A stretch of 64,000 bases of DNA from Polynucleobacter sp. MWH-UH35A (GCF_018687075.1 NZ_CP061285.1:1178001-1242000), one strand, 5' to 3'; shown: positions 43,759 to 56,038, counted from the first letter of the stretch. The notes: generated from the sequence alone by a model not told the origin. Numbers and translations: made by a program.

Positions 43759-46026
43759 TCAAAGAGTGATATCACGCTCTTGCCTTACGCAGTCTACGTA
43801 GTATTCACTCTTGCCATCGACATTGGCTTTAACCAATCCGTGGATATCCGATTCAAACCCAGGGAACCTCTCATTGAAGTCTCTAGCAAAGTAGAGGTAG
43901 TCAATGATGCGTTTATTGAAGCGCTCGCCAGGAATCAGCAAAGGAATGCCTGGAGGATATGGTGTTACCAACATTGCCGTTACGCGCCCCTCGAGTTGGT
44001 CAAGTGGTACACGATCAACTTGTTTGTGCGCCATCTTTGCCCATGCCTCTGAAGGCATCATGGCTGGAACCATGTCTGAGGTATACATCTCAGTGGTCAT
44101 GCGCGCTACATCACGACTCTTATAGAACTCATGAATTTGTTGACAGATATCTTTTAAGCCTACGCGCTCATAGCGTGGGTGTTTGGCAACAAACTCAGGT
44201 AGCACTTTCCACAAAGGTGCATTTTTATCAAAGTGGTCTTTGAACTGCTGCAACTCAGTGACAAGCGTATTCCAACGACCTTTGGTAATGCCGATTGTGA
44301 ACATAATGAAGAAAGAGTACAGACCGCACTTCTCTACAATAACTCCGTGCTCAGCAAGATACTTTGTCACAATGCTCGCTGGAATGCCCATCGAACCAAA
44401 GTTACCCTCAATATCTAAACCAGGCGTGACTACTGTTGCCTTAATAGGATCGAGCATGTTGAAGTCTTTGGCTAACTTACCAAAGTCATGCCAAGCAGCG
44501 GAAGGCTCTAAGACCCAATCGGAGCGCTCACCAATACCCTCTTCTGCTAAATGATCTGGGCCCCAGACCTTAAACCACCAGTCAGCTCCAAACTTATCAT
44601 CTACTTCACGCATCGCGCGGCGGAAGTCCATTGCCTCGGCAATAGACTCTTCAACTAGGGTAGTACCGCCAGGAGATTCCATCATGGCCGCCGAGACGTC
44701 GCATGACGCAATAATTGCGTACTGAGGACTAGTCGAGGTGTGCATCAAGTAAGCCTCATTGAAACAATCACGATCTAGCTTTGCATCTTCTGCATCCTGC
44801 ACCAACACCTGGGATGCCTGCGATAAACCCGCAAGCAGCTTATGTGTTGACTGTGTTGCGAACATTAAACTTTTCTTGGTGCGCTTGCGATCCGCTCCGA
44901 TGGCATGCATATCCTTGTAGAAAGGATGGAAGGCAGCGTGTGGCAACCATGCTTCATCAAAATGCAGAGAGTCGACTTTGCCATCCAGCATCTCTTTGAT
45001 CATTTCAACGTTGTAAACGATGCCGTCATAAGTGCTTTGCGTCAAAGTCATCACACGGGGTACTACATTCTTATCCTTAATGAATGGATTGGCATCAATC
45101 TTCTTCTGAATGTTCTTCCACCCAAACTCTTCTTTCGGAATCGGACCGATGATGCCTAAGTGATTACGGGTAGGCATTAAGAAGATGGGGATCGCACCCA
45201 TCATGGTGATGGAATGAATAACTGACTTATGGCAATTGCGGTCTACCAATACCACGTCGCCAGGGGCAACAGTGGAATGCCAAACAATTTTGTTTGAAGT
45301 CGATGTGCCGTTGGTCACAAAGAACATATGATCTGCGTTAAAGATCCGCGCCGCATTGCGCTCACTCTGCAACACTGGACCAGTATGGTCCAAAAGCTGA
45401 CCTAATTCTTCTACCGCATTACACACGTCAGCACGCAGCATGTTTTCACCAAAGAACTGATGGAACATACGCCCTACTGGGCTCTTTAGGAATGCAACGC
45501 CGCCCGAGTGACCGGGGCAATGCCAAGAATACGAACCTTCAGAGGCGTAGTTAGTTAACGCACGGAAGAATGGTGGCGCCAGAGAATCCAAATACACCTT
45601 TGCTTCACGAATAATGTGACGCGCAACAAACTCAGGTGTATCTTCATTCATATGAATAAAGCCGTGTAACTCACGCAAGATGTCATTCGGCATATGACGT
45701 GAGGTGCGAGTCTCGCCATACAAGAAGATTGGAATATCTTCATTACGCTTACGTACTTCGGTAATAAAAGCACGTAGGTTATTTAAAGCTGGAAGATCAT
45801 GATCTTCAGAATCGGAGTCGAATTCTTCATCATCGATCGAAACGATGAAAGTGGATGCACGAGAAGCTTGTTGAGCAAATGAAGTCAGATCACCATAGCT
45901 GGTTAAGCCAATAACCTCCATACCCTCATTCTCAATCGCCTCGGCGAGGTCGCGAATTCCTGATCCGGAAATATTCTCGGAACGGAAGTCCTCATCAATA
46001 ATGATGATTGGGAAACGAAATTTCAT
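43759..46026 (-). CDS. PLP-dependent basic amino acid decarboxylase (AdiA-like arginine/lysine/ornithine type)
   Basis: Fold-type I decarboxylase of 755 residues, the length of E. coli AdiA. It contains the N-terminal wing domain (FPIIIIDEDFRSENISGSG), the PLP domain with HCPGHSGG, TNGTSTSNKIVWHS, LHFDEAWLPHAAFHP and the Schiff-base lysine in STHKLLAGLSQASQ (~395), and the C-terminal domain with VTPYPPGIPLLIPGE. The HKLLA context fits arginine or lysine rather than ornithine (HKQQA) enzymes, so agmatine or cadaverine is the likely product. The ATG at 46026 has GGGGAG upstream and overlaps the TGA of the Kir channel gene, so expression is coupled. Confidence 0.88.
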   Translation of the reverse strand: MKFRFPIIIIDEDFRSENISGSGIRDLAEAIENEGMEVIGLTSYGDLTSFAQQASRASTFIVSIDDEEFDSDSEDHDLPALNNLRAFITEVRKRNEDIPIFLYGETRTSRHMPNDILRELHGFIHMNEDTPEFVARHIIREAKVYLDSLAPPFFRALTNYASEGSYSWHCPGHSGGVAFLKSPVGRMFHQFFGENMLRADVCNAVEELGQLLDHTGPVLQSERNAARIFNADHMFFVTNGTSTSNKIVWHSTVAPGDVVLVDRNCHKSVIHSITMMGAIPIFLMPTRNHLGIIGPIPKEEFGWKNIQKKIDANPFIKDKNVVPRVMTLTQSTYDGIVYNVEMIKEMLDGKVDSLHFDEAWLPHAAFHPFYKDMHAIGADRKRTKKSLMFATQSTHKLLAGLSQASQVLVQDAEDAKLDRDCFNEAYLMHTSTSPQYAIIASCDVSAAMMESPGGTTLVEESIAEAMDFRRAMREVDDKFGADWWFKVWGPDHLAEEGIGERSDWVLEPSAAWHDFGKLAKDFNMLDPIKATVVTPGLDIEGNFGSMGIPASIVTKYLAEHGVIVEKCGLYSFFIMFTIGITKGRWNTLVTELQQFKDHFDKNAPLWKVLPEFVAKHPRYERVGLKDICQQIHEFYKSRDVARMTTEMYTSDMVPAMMPSEAWAKMAHKQVDRVPLDQLEGRVTAMLVTPYPPGIPLLIPGERFNKRIIDYLYFARDFNERFPGFESDIHGLVKANVDGKSEYYVDCVRQERDITL

Positions 46027-46937
46027 AAATACTCCCCTACTAACTTGTCCGATGTATTCGGAACCCACTTATCAAAATTAGTGAGATCAATAACTCGATC
46101 CCCATCTGGTAATGCTGTGACTATATCGATGAATGTTGCATTTTGCTGCACATCCCTAGGCAAGTACACATGGCGCGCATACACTTGGTTTGCTAAGCTT
46201 TCGTGATAGCCCGTAAAGGTAATCAGTAAATGCCATTGACGCTCAATAGCCGTTTTACCCAAATAGTCCTTTAGGGTGCTTGTCTCATCCACGCTATGCA
46301 TTGCAGTCCAAGTTAATGAGAACACTGGACTCTCAGAGCGATGTAACTGCAACTCAACTGAGCGGCGATAGCGCTCACCTTCACTGGTCATGCTCTCGGC
46401 AATCAACCACAAACGTAATTGCGCCTCCACAATGTGCGAGCTCCGATCATTAGCAACCCGAAACTTAAATGTTTTTACGCCATCATGGCTTCCAACCACA
46501 GCCACTTTAGAAAAGCGTACGCCAGCAGTGGGCCTAGTAAAGCGTGCAAAAGCTAAACCTGTTGTCAGAGCAGAGTAAACAATTCCAAAGAAGGCTTCAA
46601 AAGTCACAATGGCATTTGGCCAACTACCCACTGGCGTCATGCGACCGTAGCCGATTGTTGCCATAGTCTGTACGCTAAAGAAAAAGACGTCTAGCAAGGA
46701 ATCAGGACGGGCATGGGTAATAGCGCCTTCGCCACAAGCCAAATACGCTACTGCAAACAAAAGGTTAGTACCTAGATAAACTAAAACAACCAGCAGTAAG
46801 AAGCTGGTCCAACTTGTACCAAGCAGCCAGTGATAAAAATCATTTTCTGGTCGCGCCATTTCAGAGCGCGAAAGTGTGGCGCGATATTCGTCTAAGTTAA
46901 TCCGTGCGGGACGGCGATTAAATAAAAATTTACGCAC
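46023..46937 (-). CDS. KirBac-type inward-rectifier potassium channel
   Basis: A 304-residue channel. An N-terminal slide helix is followed by TM1 (SFLLLVVLVYLGTNLLFAVAY, ~45-65), a pore helix and selectivity filter TIGYG at 94-98, TM2 (IVTFEAFFGIVYSALTTGLAFA) and a C-terminal immunoglobulin-like cytoplasmic domain from ~135 (VRFSKVAVVGSHDGVKTFKFRVAN), the full KirBac layout. It starts 12 nt after dcd and its stop overlaps the decarboxylase start (ATGA). The pairing with an enzyme that makes polyamine-type cations is notable, because such cations block Kir pores. Confidence 0.93.
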   Translation of the reverse strand: MRKFLFNRRPARINLDEYRATLSRSEMARPENDFYHWLLGTSWTSFLLLVVLVYLGTNLLFAVAYLACGEGAITHARPDSLLDVFFFSVQTMATIGYGRMTPVGSWPNAIVTFEAFFGIVYSALTTGLAFARFTRPTAGVRFSKVAVVGSHDGVKTFKFRVANDRSSHIVEAQLRLWLIAESMTSEGERYRRSVELQLHRSESPVFSLTWTAMHSVDETSTLKDYLGKTAIERQWHLLITFTGYHESLANQVYARHVYLPRDVQQNATFIDIVTALPDGDRVIDLTNFDKWVPNTSDKLVGEYL

Positions 46938-46949
46938 TGCCGTTACGGC

Positions 46950-47516
46950 TTAGGTCTTAGGCAGGGTAACGCCCCGCTGACCCTGGTATTTACCGCCACG
47001 ATCTTTGTAAGACGTACCACATACCTCATCGCTCTCAAAGAAGAGCACTTGAGCGCAACCTTCACCTGCGTATATCTTGGCAGGTAATGGAGTGGTGTTT
47101 GAGAACTCTAGCGTGACATAACCTTCCCATTCTGGCTCGAATGGAGTCACGTTTACGATGATGCCGCAACGTGCATAGGTGCTCTTGCCTACGCAAACAG
47201 TTAATACACTGCGTGGAATCTTGAAGTACTCCACTGTTCTTGCTAGTGCAAATGAATTTGGTGGAATGATGCAAACATCGCCCTTGAAATCAACGAATGA
47301 TTGTTCATCGAAATTCTTCGGATCAACGATGGTGCTATTGATGTTGGTGAAGATCTTGAATTCGTCCGCACAACGAATGTCATAGCCATAGCTTGATGTG
47401 CCATAGCTGACGATTTTGTTGCCGGCGGCGTCTTGGCGAACTTGCCCAGGTTCAAATGGGCTGATCATGCCTTGCTCGCCCATGCGGCGGATCCAGTGGT
47501 CAGATTTAATAGTCAT
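46950..47516 (-). CDS. dcd: dCTP deaminase
   Basis: Deaminates dCTP to dUTP for thymidylate supply. 188 residues starting [23 protein letters not shown]. Trimer and active-site blocks: [60 protein letters not shown] and the Glu-containing [20 protein letters not shown]. The C-terminal lid [14 protein letters not shown] is present. It lies between fdhD (40 bp) and the Kir gene (12 bp). Confidence 0.96.
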   Translation of the reverse strand: MTIKSDHWIRRMGEQGMISPFEPGQVRQDAAGNKIVSYGTSSYGYDIRCADEFKIFTNINSTIVDPKNFDEQSFVDFKGDVCIIPPNSFALARTVEYFKIPRSVLTVCVGKSTYARCGIIVNVTPFEPEWEGYVTLEFSNTTPLPAKIYAGEGCAQVLFFESDEVCGTSYKDRGGKYQGQRGVTLPKT

Positions 47517-47556
47517 GGCCGAATTGTAAAACCTTCGCCCTTACCTGCCCATGAAT

Positions 47557-48399
47557 TTATTGGGGTTTTTGGGTAAAAACGACCCTCTCGGGAGCGTTAT
47601 AGATCTCGAAGTGTTTACCAGAGCAGCGGGAGAGGATAGTCAGATTGGTCTTGCGTGCCAACTCGAGGCCCATCAAAGTGATCCCTGACCGAGTCAATAG
47701 GAAAGGAATGCCCATCTGAGCACCTTTGATGACCATCTCGGAGGTCAGGCGCCCAGTAGTAAAGAAAATGAGATCCCTCCCGGGTTTATTGGCCAACCAC
47801 ATCAAGCCAGAAATCGAATCAACCGCATTATGACGACCAACGTCTTCAATGAAATGCAGAAGACGTACACCTTCATTGCCGTCTCGCTCAAAAACGGCGC
47901 AGGCATGGACCGATCCAGACTTCTTGTAAATCGTGTCATGGATCCGGATTGAGTCAATCAAAGCAACTATTGCCTCCTGGGGCAAGGTTGGGCCTTCGGG
48001 AAGCTGGATCTCAGACATCTCTTCAATCAAGCCGCCAAACATCGTGCCCTGACCGCAACCTGTCGTCACGACCCGCTTACTCGTTAGAGCATCTATATCG
48101 ACCGTGCTTCGGCGGGTTTTCACCGCAGCTGAATCTGTCTCCCAGTCCACCTGGATACTTTCGATATCGTCCGGTGACTCCACTAGGCGCTGATTACGCA
48201 AATAGCCCAGAACCAAGGCCTCCGGGGCGCTACCCAAGGTCATCAGCGTCACCACTTCACGCTTATCTAGGTAGATAGTTAAAGGACGCTCACCAGGAAT
48301 ATGCGTCTTTTTGAGACGCCCCATTTCATCCATAACCTCAACCTCATGCACAACAGGCACGGAAGCACAGGTCATCTGAATAGTGGGTTTTGCTGCCAT
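47557..48399 (-). CDS. fdhD: Formate dehydrogenase accessory sulfurtransferase FdhD
   Basis: Transfers sulfur from IscS to the molybdenum cofactor of formate dehydrogenase. 280 residues. The cysteine loop is VVTTGCGQGTMFGG, with a single Cys where E. coli has CxxC; GSVHACAVFERDG, VEDVGRHNAVDSI, FFTTGRLTSEMVIK and LTRSGITLMGLELARKTNLT are conserved family blocks. No formate dehydrogenase is in the window, but formate is a product of the oxalyl-CoA pathway encoded at 54-59 kb. Confidence 0.93.
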   Translation of the reverse strand: MAAKPTIQMTCASVPVVHEVEVMDEMGRLKKTHIPGERPLTIYLDKREVVTLMTLGSAPEALVLGYLRNQRLVESPDDIESIQVDWETDSAAVKTRRSTVDIDALTSKRVVTTGCGQGTMFGGLIEEMSEIQLPEGPTLPQEAIVALIDSIRIHDTIYKKSGSVHACAVFERDGNEGVRLLHFIEDVGRHNAVDSISGLMWLANKPGRDLIFFTTGRLTSEMVIKGAQMGIPFLLTRSGITLMGLELARKTNLTILSRCSGKHFEIYNAPERVVFTQKPQ

Positions 48400-48560
48400 A
48401 AATACACTCTCGGGGTCGAACTCAAAGGAAGTTTATCGGGGTTTATAAAGACTTCATGGAGCTTTACTTTAACCGCAGACTAAAATCAGTGCATAAGCCA
48501 GCATAATTGGGTGCTGTACCGTATTTAGCTGTTTAACCCCCTAAATTAAGTCCGCATTAC

Positions 48561-50231
48561 ATGAGCAGTTCTCAACGCCGCCTTCTTGTTACCTCCGCCC
48601 TACCGTACGCCAATGGTCAGATCCATATCGGCCATCTCGTGGAGTATGTTCAGACCGATATTTGGGTTCGCTTTCAGCGCATGCGTGGTCACGAAGTGCA
48701 TTACGTTGGCGCTGATGACACACACGGCACCCCAATTATGTTGCGTGCTGAAAAAGAAGGTCTCACCCCAAAAGAATTGATCGCCAATGTTTGGAAAGAG
48801 CATAAGCGTGACTTTGATAACTTTCTTATTTCTTTTGACAACTACTACACAACCGATAGTCCGGAGAATAAAAAATTATCACAAGATATTTACATCAAGC
48901 TACGTGATGCTGGCCTGATTGAGAAGCGTGCAATTGAGCAAGCCTACGATCCAGTGAAAGAAATGTTTTTACCGGATCGCTTTATCAAAGGCGAGTGTCC
49001 GAAGTGTGGCGCTAAAGATCAATATGGCGACAACTGTGAAAAATGTGGCGCAACGTATTCCCCTACTGATCTAAAAAATCCTTTTTCAGTAGTCAGCGGT
49101 GCAACACCAATTAAAAAAGTTTCTGATCATTACTTCTTTAAATTGTCCGATCCCCGCTGCGAGGAATTTTTACGTGAGTGGACTCAAGTAAAAACACCAT
49201 TGCAGCCCGAGGCTCGCAATAAGATGAAAGAATGGGTTGGCCAGCCAGGGGAAAGCAAGCTAGGTGACTGGGATATCTCCCGCGATGCCCCATATTTCGG
49301 CTTTGAAATTCCCGATGCGCCTGGTAAATACTTCTATGTCTGGCTTGATGCCCCTATCGGCTATTACGCCAGCTTCCTTAACTATTGCCAGGCTAATGGC
49401 CTTGATTTTGAAGAGTGGGTCAAGCCTGATACGAGTACTGAGCAATACCATTTCATCGGCAAAGATATTTTGTATTTCCATACTCTCTTCTGGCCAGCAA
49501 CGTTACAGTTTTCAGGTTATCGCACACCGACTAATGTATTTGCTCATGGCTTTTTAACCGTTGACGGTGAGAAGATGAGTAAGTCACGCGGCACCTTGAT
49601 TTCTGCCAACAGCGTGATTGAGTGTGGCTTTAATCCCGAATGGTTCCGTTATTACTTTGCAACCAAACTAAACGACAGTATGGAAGATTTAGATTTGAAT
49701 CTCCAAGACTTTGTTGCGAGGGTTAATAGCGACCTTTTAGGTAAGTACATTAATATCGCAAGTCGTAGCGCCGGCTTCTTAGTCAAACGTTTTGGTGGAA
49801 TTGTTTCTGACGAAGCAATGAATAATCCTTTGCTAAAAGACATTGCCGCAGCAAGCGAGAAAATTGCTGAACTCTATGAGGGGCGCGAATACGCAAAAGC
49901 ACTGCGCACGGTGATGGAACTTGCTGATAAGGTAAATGGCTTTGTGGATGAGAACAAACCTTGGGAAATCGCCAAAGATCCAGCACGTGAAGCGGATTTG
50001 CAGCGAGTTTGCAGCATAACCCTGGAAGCTTTCCGAATGCTCAGCCTCTATATGAAGCCAGTCATTCCTCAGGTAGCTGCAGGGGTTGAGGAATTCCTAT
50101 CCTTGGCACCCCTGACTTGGGCAGACATTAATACCCCGCTTTCCAGCAAAAACCCGATCAAGACCTATAAACACCTCATGACCCGCGTGGAAGCCCCACA
50201 AATTGAGGCTTTGCTAGCGGCAAACTTGTAA
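48561..50231 (+). CDS. metG: Methionyl-tRNA synthetase (form without C-terminal tRNA-binding domain)
   Basis: Charges tRNA-Met. 556 residues: Rossmann fold with HIGH motif ([11 protein letters not shown]), zinc knuckle [20 protein letters not shown] near 145, KMSKS loop ([10 protein letters not shown]) and the helical anticodon domain. It ends at about residue 556, where the long bacterial form (about 680) carries an EMAP-like dimerisation and tRNA-binding domain; nothing downstream encodes one. E. coli MetG cut at about 550 is active, so the enzyme should work as a monomer. Confidence 0.95.
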   Translation: MSSSQRRLLVTSALPYANGQIHIGHLVEYVQTDIWVRFQRMRGHEVHYVGADDTHGTPIMLRAEKEGLTPKELIANVWKEHKRDFDNFLISFDNYYTTDSPENKKLSQDIYIKLRDAGLIEKRAIEQAYDPVKEMFLPDRFIKGECPKCGAKDQYGDNCEKCGATYSPTDLKNPFSVVSGATPIKKVSDHYFFKLSDPRCEEFLREWTQVKTPLQPEARNKMKEWVGQPGESKLGDWDISRDAPYFGFEIPDAPGKYFYVWLDAPIGYYASFLNYCQANGLDFEEWVKPDTSTEQYHFIGKDILYFHTLFWPATLQFSGYRTPTNVFAHGFLTVDGEKMSKSRGTLISANSVIECGFNPEWFRYYFATKLNDSMEDLDLNLQDFVARVNSDLLGKYINIASRSAGFLVKRFGGIVSDEAMNNPLLKDIAAASEKIAELYEGREYAKALRTVMELADKVNGFVDENKPWEIAKDPAREADLQRVCSITLEAFRMLSLYMKPVIPQVAAGVEEFLSLAPLTWADINTPLSSKNPIKTYKHLMTRVEAPQIEALLAANL

Positions 50232-50334
50232 AAATAGCCCTAAAAAGCACCTATAATGAGGGTTGTAGTCCCCAGGTAACTTTTCGAATTAATTTTATAA
50301 GTTATTGAATTTATTGAGTATTTTAGGAAATGCC

Positions 50335-50515
50335 ATGGCAAGATATCAATCCGAATTCACCCAGTTCTTAAATGAACTCAAGGCCGAGCGTCCATACCTC
50401 GAAGCTGAACAGCAAGCAGGTCGCGCCCTACTTTGGGACAAAGAGCCATTGAGCGTAGAAGACCAACGCCGCGCTAAAGCTGCAAAACTCAAACAACGCG
50501 CTTACGTGTATTCGA

Positions 50516-50523
<8 letters not shown>
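50335..50523 (+). CDS. DUF3460 family small protein
   Basis: A 62-residue charged helical protein (MARYQSEFTQFLNELKAERP ... AKAAKLKQRAYVYSND). DUF3460 proteins are confined mostly to betaproteobacteria and sit between metG and scpA, as here; no function is known. The ATG at 50335 follows AGGAAA; the upstream extension is not family-like. Its end overlaps scpA by 8 nt. Confidence 0.85.
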
Positions 50524-52781
<2,258 letters not shown>

Positions 52782-52782
52782 A

Positions 52783-53283
52783 TCAGCTCTTTTTGTAGAA
52801 GAATTTTGTGAAAGCAAAATACGATAGCGCTACACAAATAGCAAACACTAAGCTGCTGACAGCCATTTCCATATTTCCAGACAAAATATGCCCGCTAGCA
52901 CAACCGTCCGCAATACGGGCTCCCAAAATTAAAATAAATCCACCCAAAAAGGAATAAGCCAATCTTTTTATACTCGATTTACCTTGGTACCTTCCCCAAA
53001 GTGCTGGGACGCAATGCATCTTAAATTTCTTAGTCCAGATCGCAATACACAAAGAGCCGATAAATCCCCCAAGTAGAAACCACATCTCCCAGGAGCCAGC
53101 TTTATCGATCGATTTAAAGTAGATTGAATTCTGCAGGTCAAATAAAAGTCCTGCAATATAGGGGTAAGAAGTGGATGCGCCAATCGGTCTATTCGAAACA
53201 AAGATATTGGTAATTGCCACATTCAGCAATCCAATGGCGCCACCAATCCATAGGGCGCGCTTCGTAGAACCAATGAACTTCAT
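52783..53283 (-). CDS. YeeE/YedE-family membrane protein, first half (PmpA-like)
   Basis: A 166-residue membrane protein with about four helices. The signature GARIADGCASGHILSGNMEMA contains the CxSGH motif of the family. Together with the gene 52248-52781 it forms a split two-gene YeeE/YedE pair (PmpA/PmpB type). It begins 4 nt after the stop of the formyltransferase gene, so it may be part of the same transcript as the oxalate block. Confidence 0.82.
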   Translation of the reverse strand: MKFIGSTKRALWIGGAIGLLNVAITNIFVSNRPIGASTSYPYIAGLLFDLQNSIYFKSIDKAGSWEMWFLLGGFIGSLCIAIWTKKFKMHCVPALWGRYQGKSSIKRLAYSFLGGFILILGARIADGCASGHILSGNMEMAVSSLVFAICVALSYFAFTKFFYKKS

Positions 53284-53287
53284 AAAC

Positions 53288-54220
53288 CTAAAGGGTCAAG
53301 AACTGCCCGACTTCTAGCTTCAGTTCTTTAGCCAATTCAGCACCAGTGACTTTGCCTGCAGCGCCTTTCGCTTTCAGGACCTCAATCTGTCCACCGTGAC
53401 AAGTAACGAAAAAAGAGTCCAAAGTAATTTGGGTCACTTCACCAGGCTTACCTTTGACGGCGCCAAATGTAGCTGCTACGTGCTTGTGGCAATCGTAGAT
53501 CTGAATCTTTTGTTCACCGAACTTCGTCCAAGCACCTGGAGCAGGATTGCATGCACGAATCACGTTATAAATCTGACTGATGTGGGTTGCCCAATGAATC
53601 TGCGCAGCATTCGCATCAAACCAACCTTCGTAATTCGCTTGCGATTCATCCTGAACTAATTCTTGATGCTTTCCTGAGACCACAAGATCAGCAGCCTCTA
53701 GTAACGCTTTTACGCCAATTGGAAAAAGATGATCAAAGTAAATTTTTCCCAATGTGTCGTTAGGTCCAATAGCGACTTCTTTCTGCAAAATCACTTCCCC
53801 TTCATCCAACCCATCAGATGGGCGGAAGATGGTTAATCCTGTTTTCTCTTCTCCCAATGCAATCGCCCAGTTAATGGCGCTAGGACCACGATATTTGGGC
53901 AGTAACGATGGGTGATATTGAATAGTGCCGTGCTTCGGAATCTTGACCAGCTCTTGCGGCACAAACTGTATGACATAAGCCATTACACAGATGTCTGCAT
54001 TCGCATCAATCATGGCTTGAGCAGCCTCTGGGTCCTTTAAGGAGGCAAATTGCAAGGGACTTAAGCCCCTTGCTAGCGCCGCTTCTTTTAGAACCTCGGG
54101 TTTGCTAGATTTGGGATTATCAGGTGGGCAGAAGACGGCAACCACTTCATCACCGCGATCCAAAAAAGCCTCTAATGCGGCTTTACCAAAATCTGCACTC
54201 CCAATCAAAGCAACCCGCAT
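53288..54220 (-). CDS. Formyltransferase-family protein (methionyl-tRNA formyltransferase / 10-formyl-THF hydrolase fold)
   Basis: A 310-residue protein with the full N-terminal formyl-THF domain: IGSADFGKAALEAFLDRG, YVIQFVPQELVKIPKHG, then the catalytic stretch YHPSLLPKYRGPSAINWAI and FRPSDGLDEGEVILQKEV (Asn is replaced locally, but the HPSLLP His and the downstream Asp are present). A C-terminal Fmt-like domain follows. HPSLLPxxRGPSAINW resembles the hydrolase domain of 10-formyl-THF dehydrogenase more than Fmt proper. It is 1 nt downstream of a formyl-CoA transferase gene, so a role in formyl-group handling is likely. The true fmt is expected elsewhere. Confidence 0.8.
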   Translation of the reverse strand: MRVALIGSADFGKAALEAFLDRGDEVVAVFCPPDNPKSSKPEVLKEAALARGLSPLQFASLKDPEAAQAMIDANADICVMAYVIQFVPQELVKIPKHGTIQYHPSLLPKYRGPSAINWAIALGEEKTGLTIFRPSDGLDEGEVILQKEVAIGPNDTLGKIYFDHLFPIGVKALLEAADLVVSGKHQELVQDESQANYEGWFDANAAQIHWATHISQIYNVIRACNPAPGAWTKFGEQKIQIYDCHKHVAATFGAVKGKPGEVTQITLDSFFVTCHGGQIEVLKAKGAAGKVTGAELAKELKLEVGQFLTL

Positions 54221-54221
54221 C

Positions 54222-55469
54222 TTAGATCACCTTATCGTGACGCAGAGAAATCAAATCATCAGTGGTGTAACCCAACTCATGCAGAATCTCATCGGTGTGC
54301 TCACCAAGCAATGGTGAACGCGTCACATCGGTTGGACTATCAGACATCTTGATTGGGTTACCAACAGTGAGGTACTTGCCACGAATTGGGTGATCCACTT
54401 CAACTACTGTACCAGTCGCACGCAAAGCAGGCTCTTCTGCAATTTCTTTCATCGACAAAATCGGACCGCATGGAATATCGTATTGATTAAGAATATCCAT
54501 TACTTCAAATTTGGTCATGGTCATCGTCCACTTTTCGATCTCACCAAAAATTTCCATGAGGTGTGGCAAGCGGGCCATTGGTGAAGCAAAACGCACATCG
54601 GTAATCCAGTCTTCGCGACCAATTACCTTACAAATCGCCTCCCAAACTGGAGCCTGGACGATCACATACATGTAGGCGTTTGGATCAGTTTCCCAGCCTT
54701 TACATTTCACAATCCAGCCCGGCTGACCGCCGCCAGAGGCATTGCCAGCGCGGGGTACAGAGTCACCGAACTCACCGTTGGGGAACTGCGGATACTCTTG
54801 CATCAAGCCAACACGCTCTAAACGCTGTTGGTCACGCAACTTGACACGGCACAAGTTCAATACAGCGTCTTGCATTGCGGCCAATACTTTTTGGCCACGG
54901 CCAGAATGAGTACGTTGATACAAAGCGGTAACGATACCTAGCGCCAAATGCAAGCCAGTTCCGCTATCACCGATTTGTGCGCCCGTCACCATTGGAGGAC
55001 CATCATCAAAACCCGTAGTCGATGCAGAGCCACCTGCGCATTGCGCTACGTTCTCATACACTTTGCAATCTTCGTATGGGCCAGGACCAAAACCTTTTAC
55101 AGAGGCCATGATCATCATTGGATTGAGTTCTTGAATGCGCTCCCAAGAAAATCCCATGCGATCAAGTGCACCTGGAGCGAAGTTCTCCACTAAAACGTCA
55201 CATTCTTTAATGAGCCGCTCAAGAATCTCTTTACCCTTTTGGGTTTTGGTATTTACAGTAATGGAACGCTTGTTGTGGTTCAACATCGTGAAGTACAAGC
55301 TATCTGCATCGGGAATATCACGCAACTGACCGCGTGTTGCATCACCTTCGCCAGATTTTTCTACTTTGATAACGTCTGCACCAAACCAAGCTAGTAACTG
55401 AGTACAGGTTGGGCCTGATTGAACGTGCGTAAAGTCGAGGATTTTGACCCCTTCTAGTGCTTTTGCCAT
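54222..55469 (-). CDS. Formyl-CoA:oxalate CoA-transferase paralogue (class III CoA-transferase)
   Basis: A 415-residue class III CoA-transferase, very close to E. coli Frc along its whole length. The catalytic aspartate is Asp168 ([14 protein letters not shown]). Compared with the neighbour at 56140-57390, it has Ser in the glycine-rich loop ([11 protein letters not shown], not [11 protein letters not shown]) and FDDGPP for FWDGPP, so its acyl acceptor could differ. It is cotranscribed with the formyltransferase gene (1 nt gap). Confidence 0.88.
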   Translation of the reverse strand: MAKALEGVKILDFTHVQSGPTCTQLLAWFGADVIKVEKSGEGDATRGQLRDIPDADSLYFTMLNHNKRSITVNTKTQKGKEILERLIKECDVLVENFAPGALDRMGFSWERIQELNPMMIMASVKGFGPGPYEDCKVYENVAQCAGGSASTTGFDDGPPMVTGAQIGDSGTGLHLALGIVTALYQRTHSGRGQKVLAAMQDAVLNLCRVKLRDQQRLERVGLMQEYPQFPNGEFGDSVPRAGNASGGGQPGWIVKCKGWETDPNAYMYVIVQAPVWEAICKVIGREDWITDVRFASPMARLPHLMEIFGEIEKWTMTMTKFEVMDILNQYDIPCGPILSMKEIAEEPALRATGTVVEVDHPIRGKYLTVGNPIKMSDSPTDVTRSPLLGEHTDEILHELGYTTDDLISLRHDKVI

Positions 55470-55609
55470 GATTTAAGTCCTAATAAGAATGAAAATTTTG
55501 AATTAAGGCAATTTTACCAGTGGGAAATAGGGGAAATTGAGGCATGCCCGTTTTTTGGGCACAGATCTCATCCAGGCCTATATTGACGCCACCATCAGGC
55601 TATCTGCGA

Positions 55610-56038
55610 TTAAGCCTGAGAGCCTTCAAGGTCAGAGAGACGCTTTTTGAGAGCCCGTTCTTCTGCAAAGCGAGCCGTTTCATCCCGAATGATCGCAACC
55701 ACCCCATTTGCCTTCCCAGATTGGTCAAACAGCATTCCAACGGTAAAAGCGATCGAAAGTGTTTCACCATTTTGATGTTTTGCTGGCACTTTCAATAAAG
55801 ATGTGCCGTAACGTGTCGTACCCGTTTCCATAGAATGGCGATAACCTTCATTATGTTTTTGGCGTTGGCGCTCAGGCACAATGAGATTTAACGTTTGACC
55901 CAAAGCCTCGTCTTCTGAGTATCCAAAAATGCGCGTGGCCGCAGGATTCCAGAGCACGATCTTTTCATTGGCGTCGGCCACAACAATTGCATCGCCCACG
56001 CACTCTACTAATTGGTGTAAATCAATGTTTGCATTCAT
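55610..56038 (-). CDS. PAS-domain protein
   Basis: A 142-residue protein made of one PAS domain (residues ~8-125: VGDAIVVADANEKIVLWNPAATRIFGYSEDEALGQTLN) and a short helical tail (FAEERALKKRLSDLEG). There is no kinase, GGDEF or HTH output domain, so it must act through a partner. A terminator upstream (56071-56098) isolates it from the frc gene; it probably has its own promoter. The ligand is unknown, and heme or flavin binding cannot be told from sequence. Its location suggests a sensor in oxalate metabolism. Confidence 0.85.
   Translation of the reverse strand: MNANIDLHQLVECVGDAIVVADANEKIVLWNPAATRIFGYSEDEALGQTLNLIVPERQRQKHNEGYRHSMETGTTRYGTSLLKVPAKHQNGETLSIAFTVGMLFDQSGKANGVVAIIRDETARFAEERALKKRLSDLEGSQA

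Noticed and set aside
55498..55511. Second FNR-like box upstream of the frc paralogue (TTGAATTAAGGCAA)
   Set aside because: Only partly palindromic, and the implied transcription start would fall inside the coding region.
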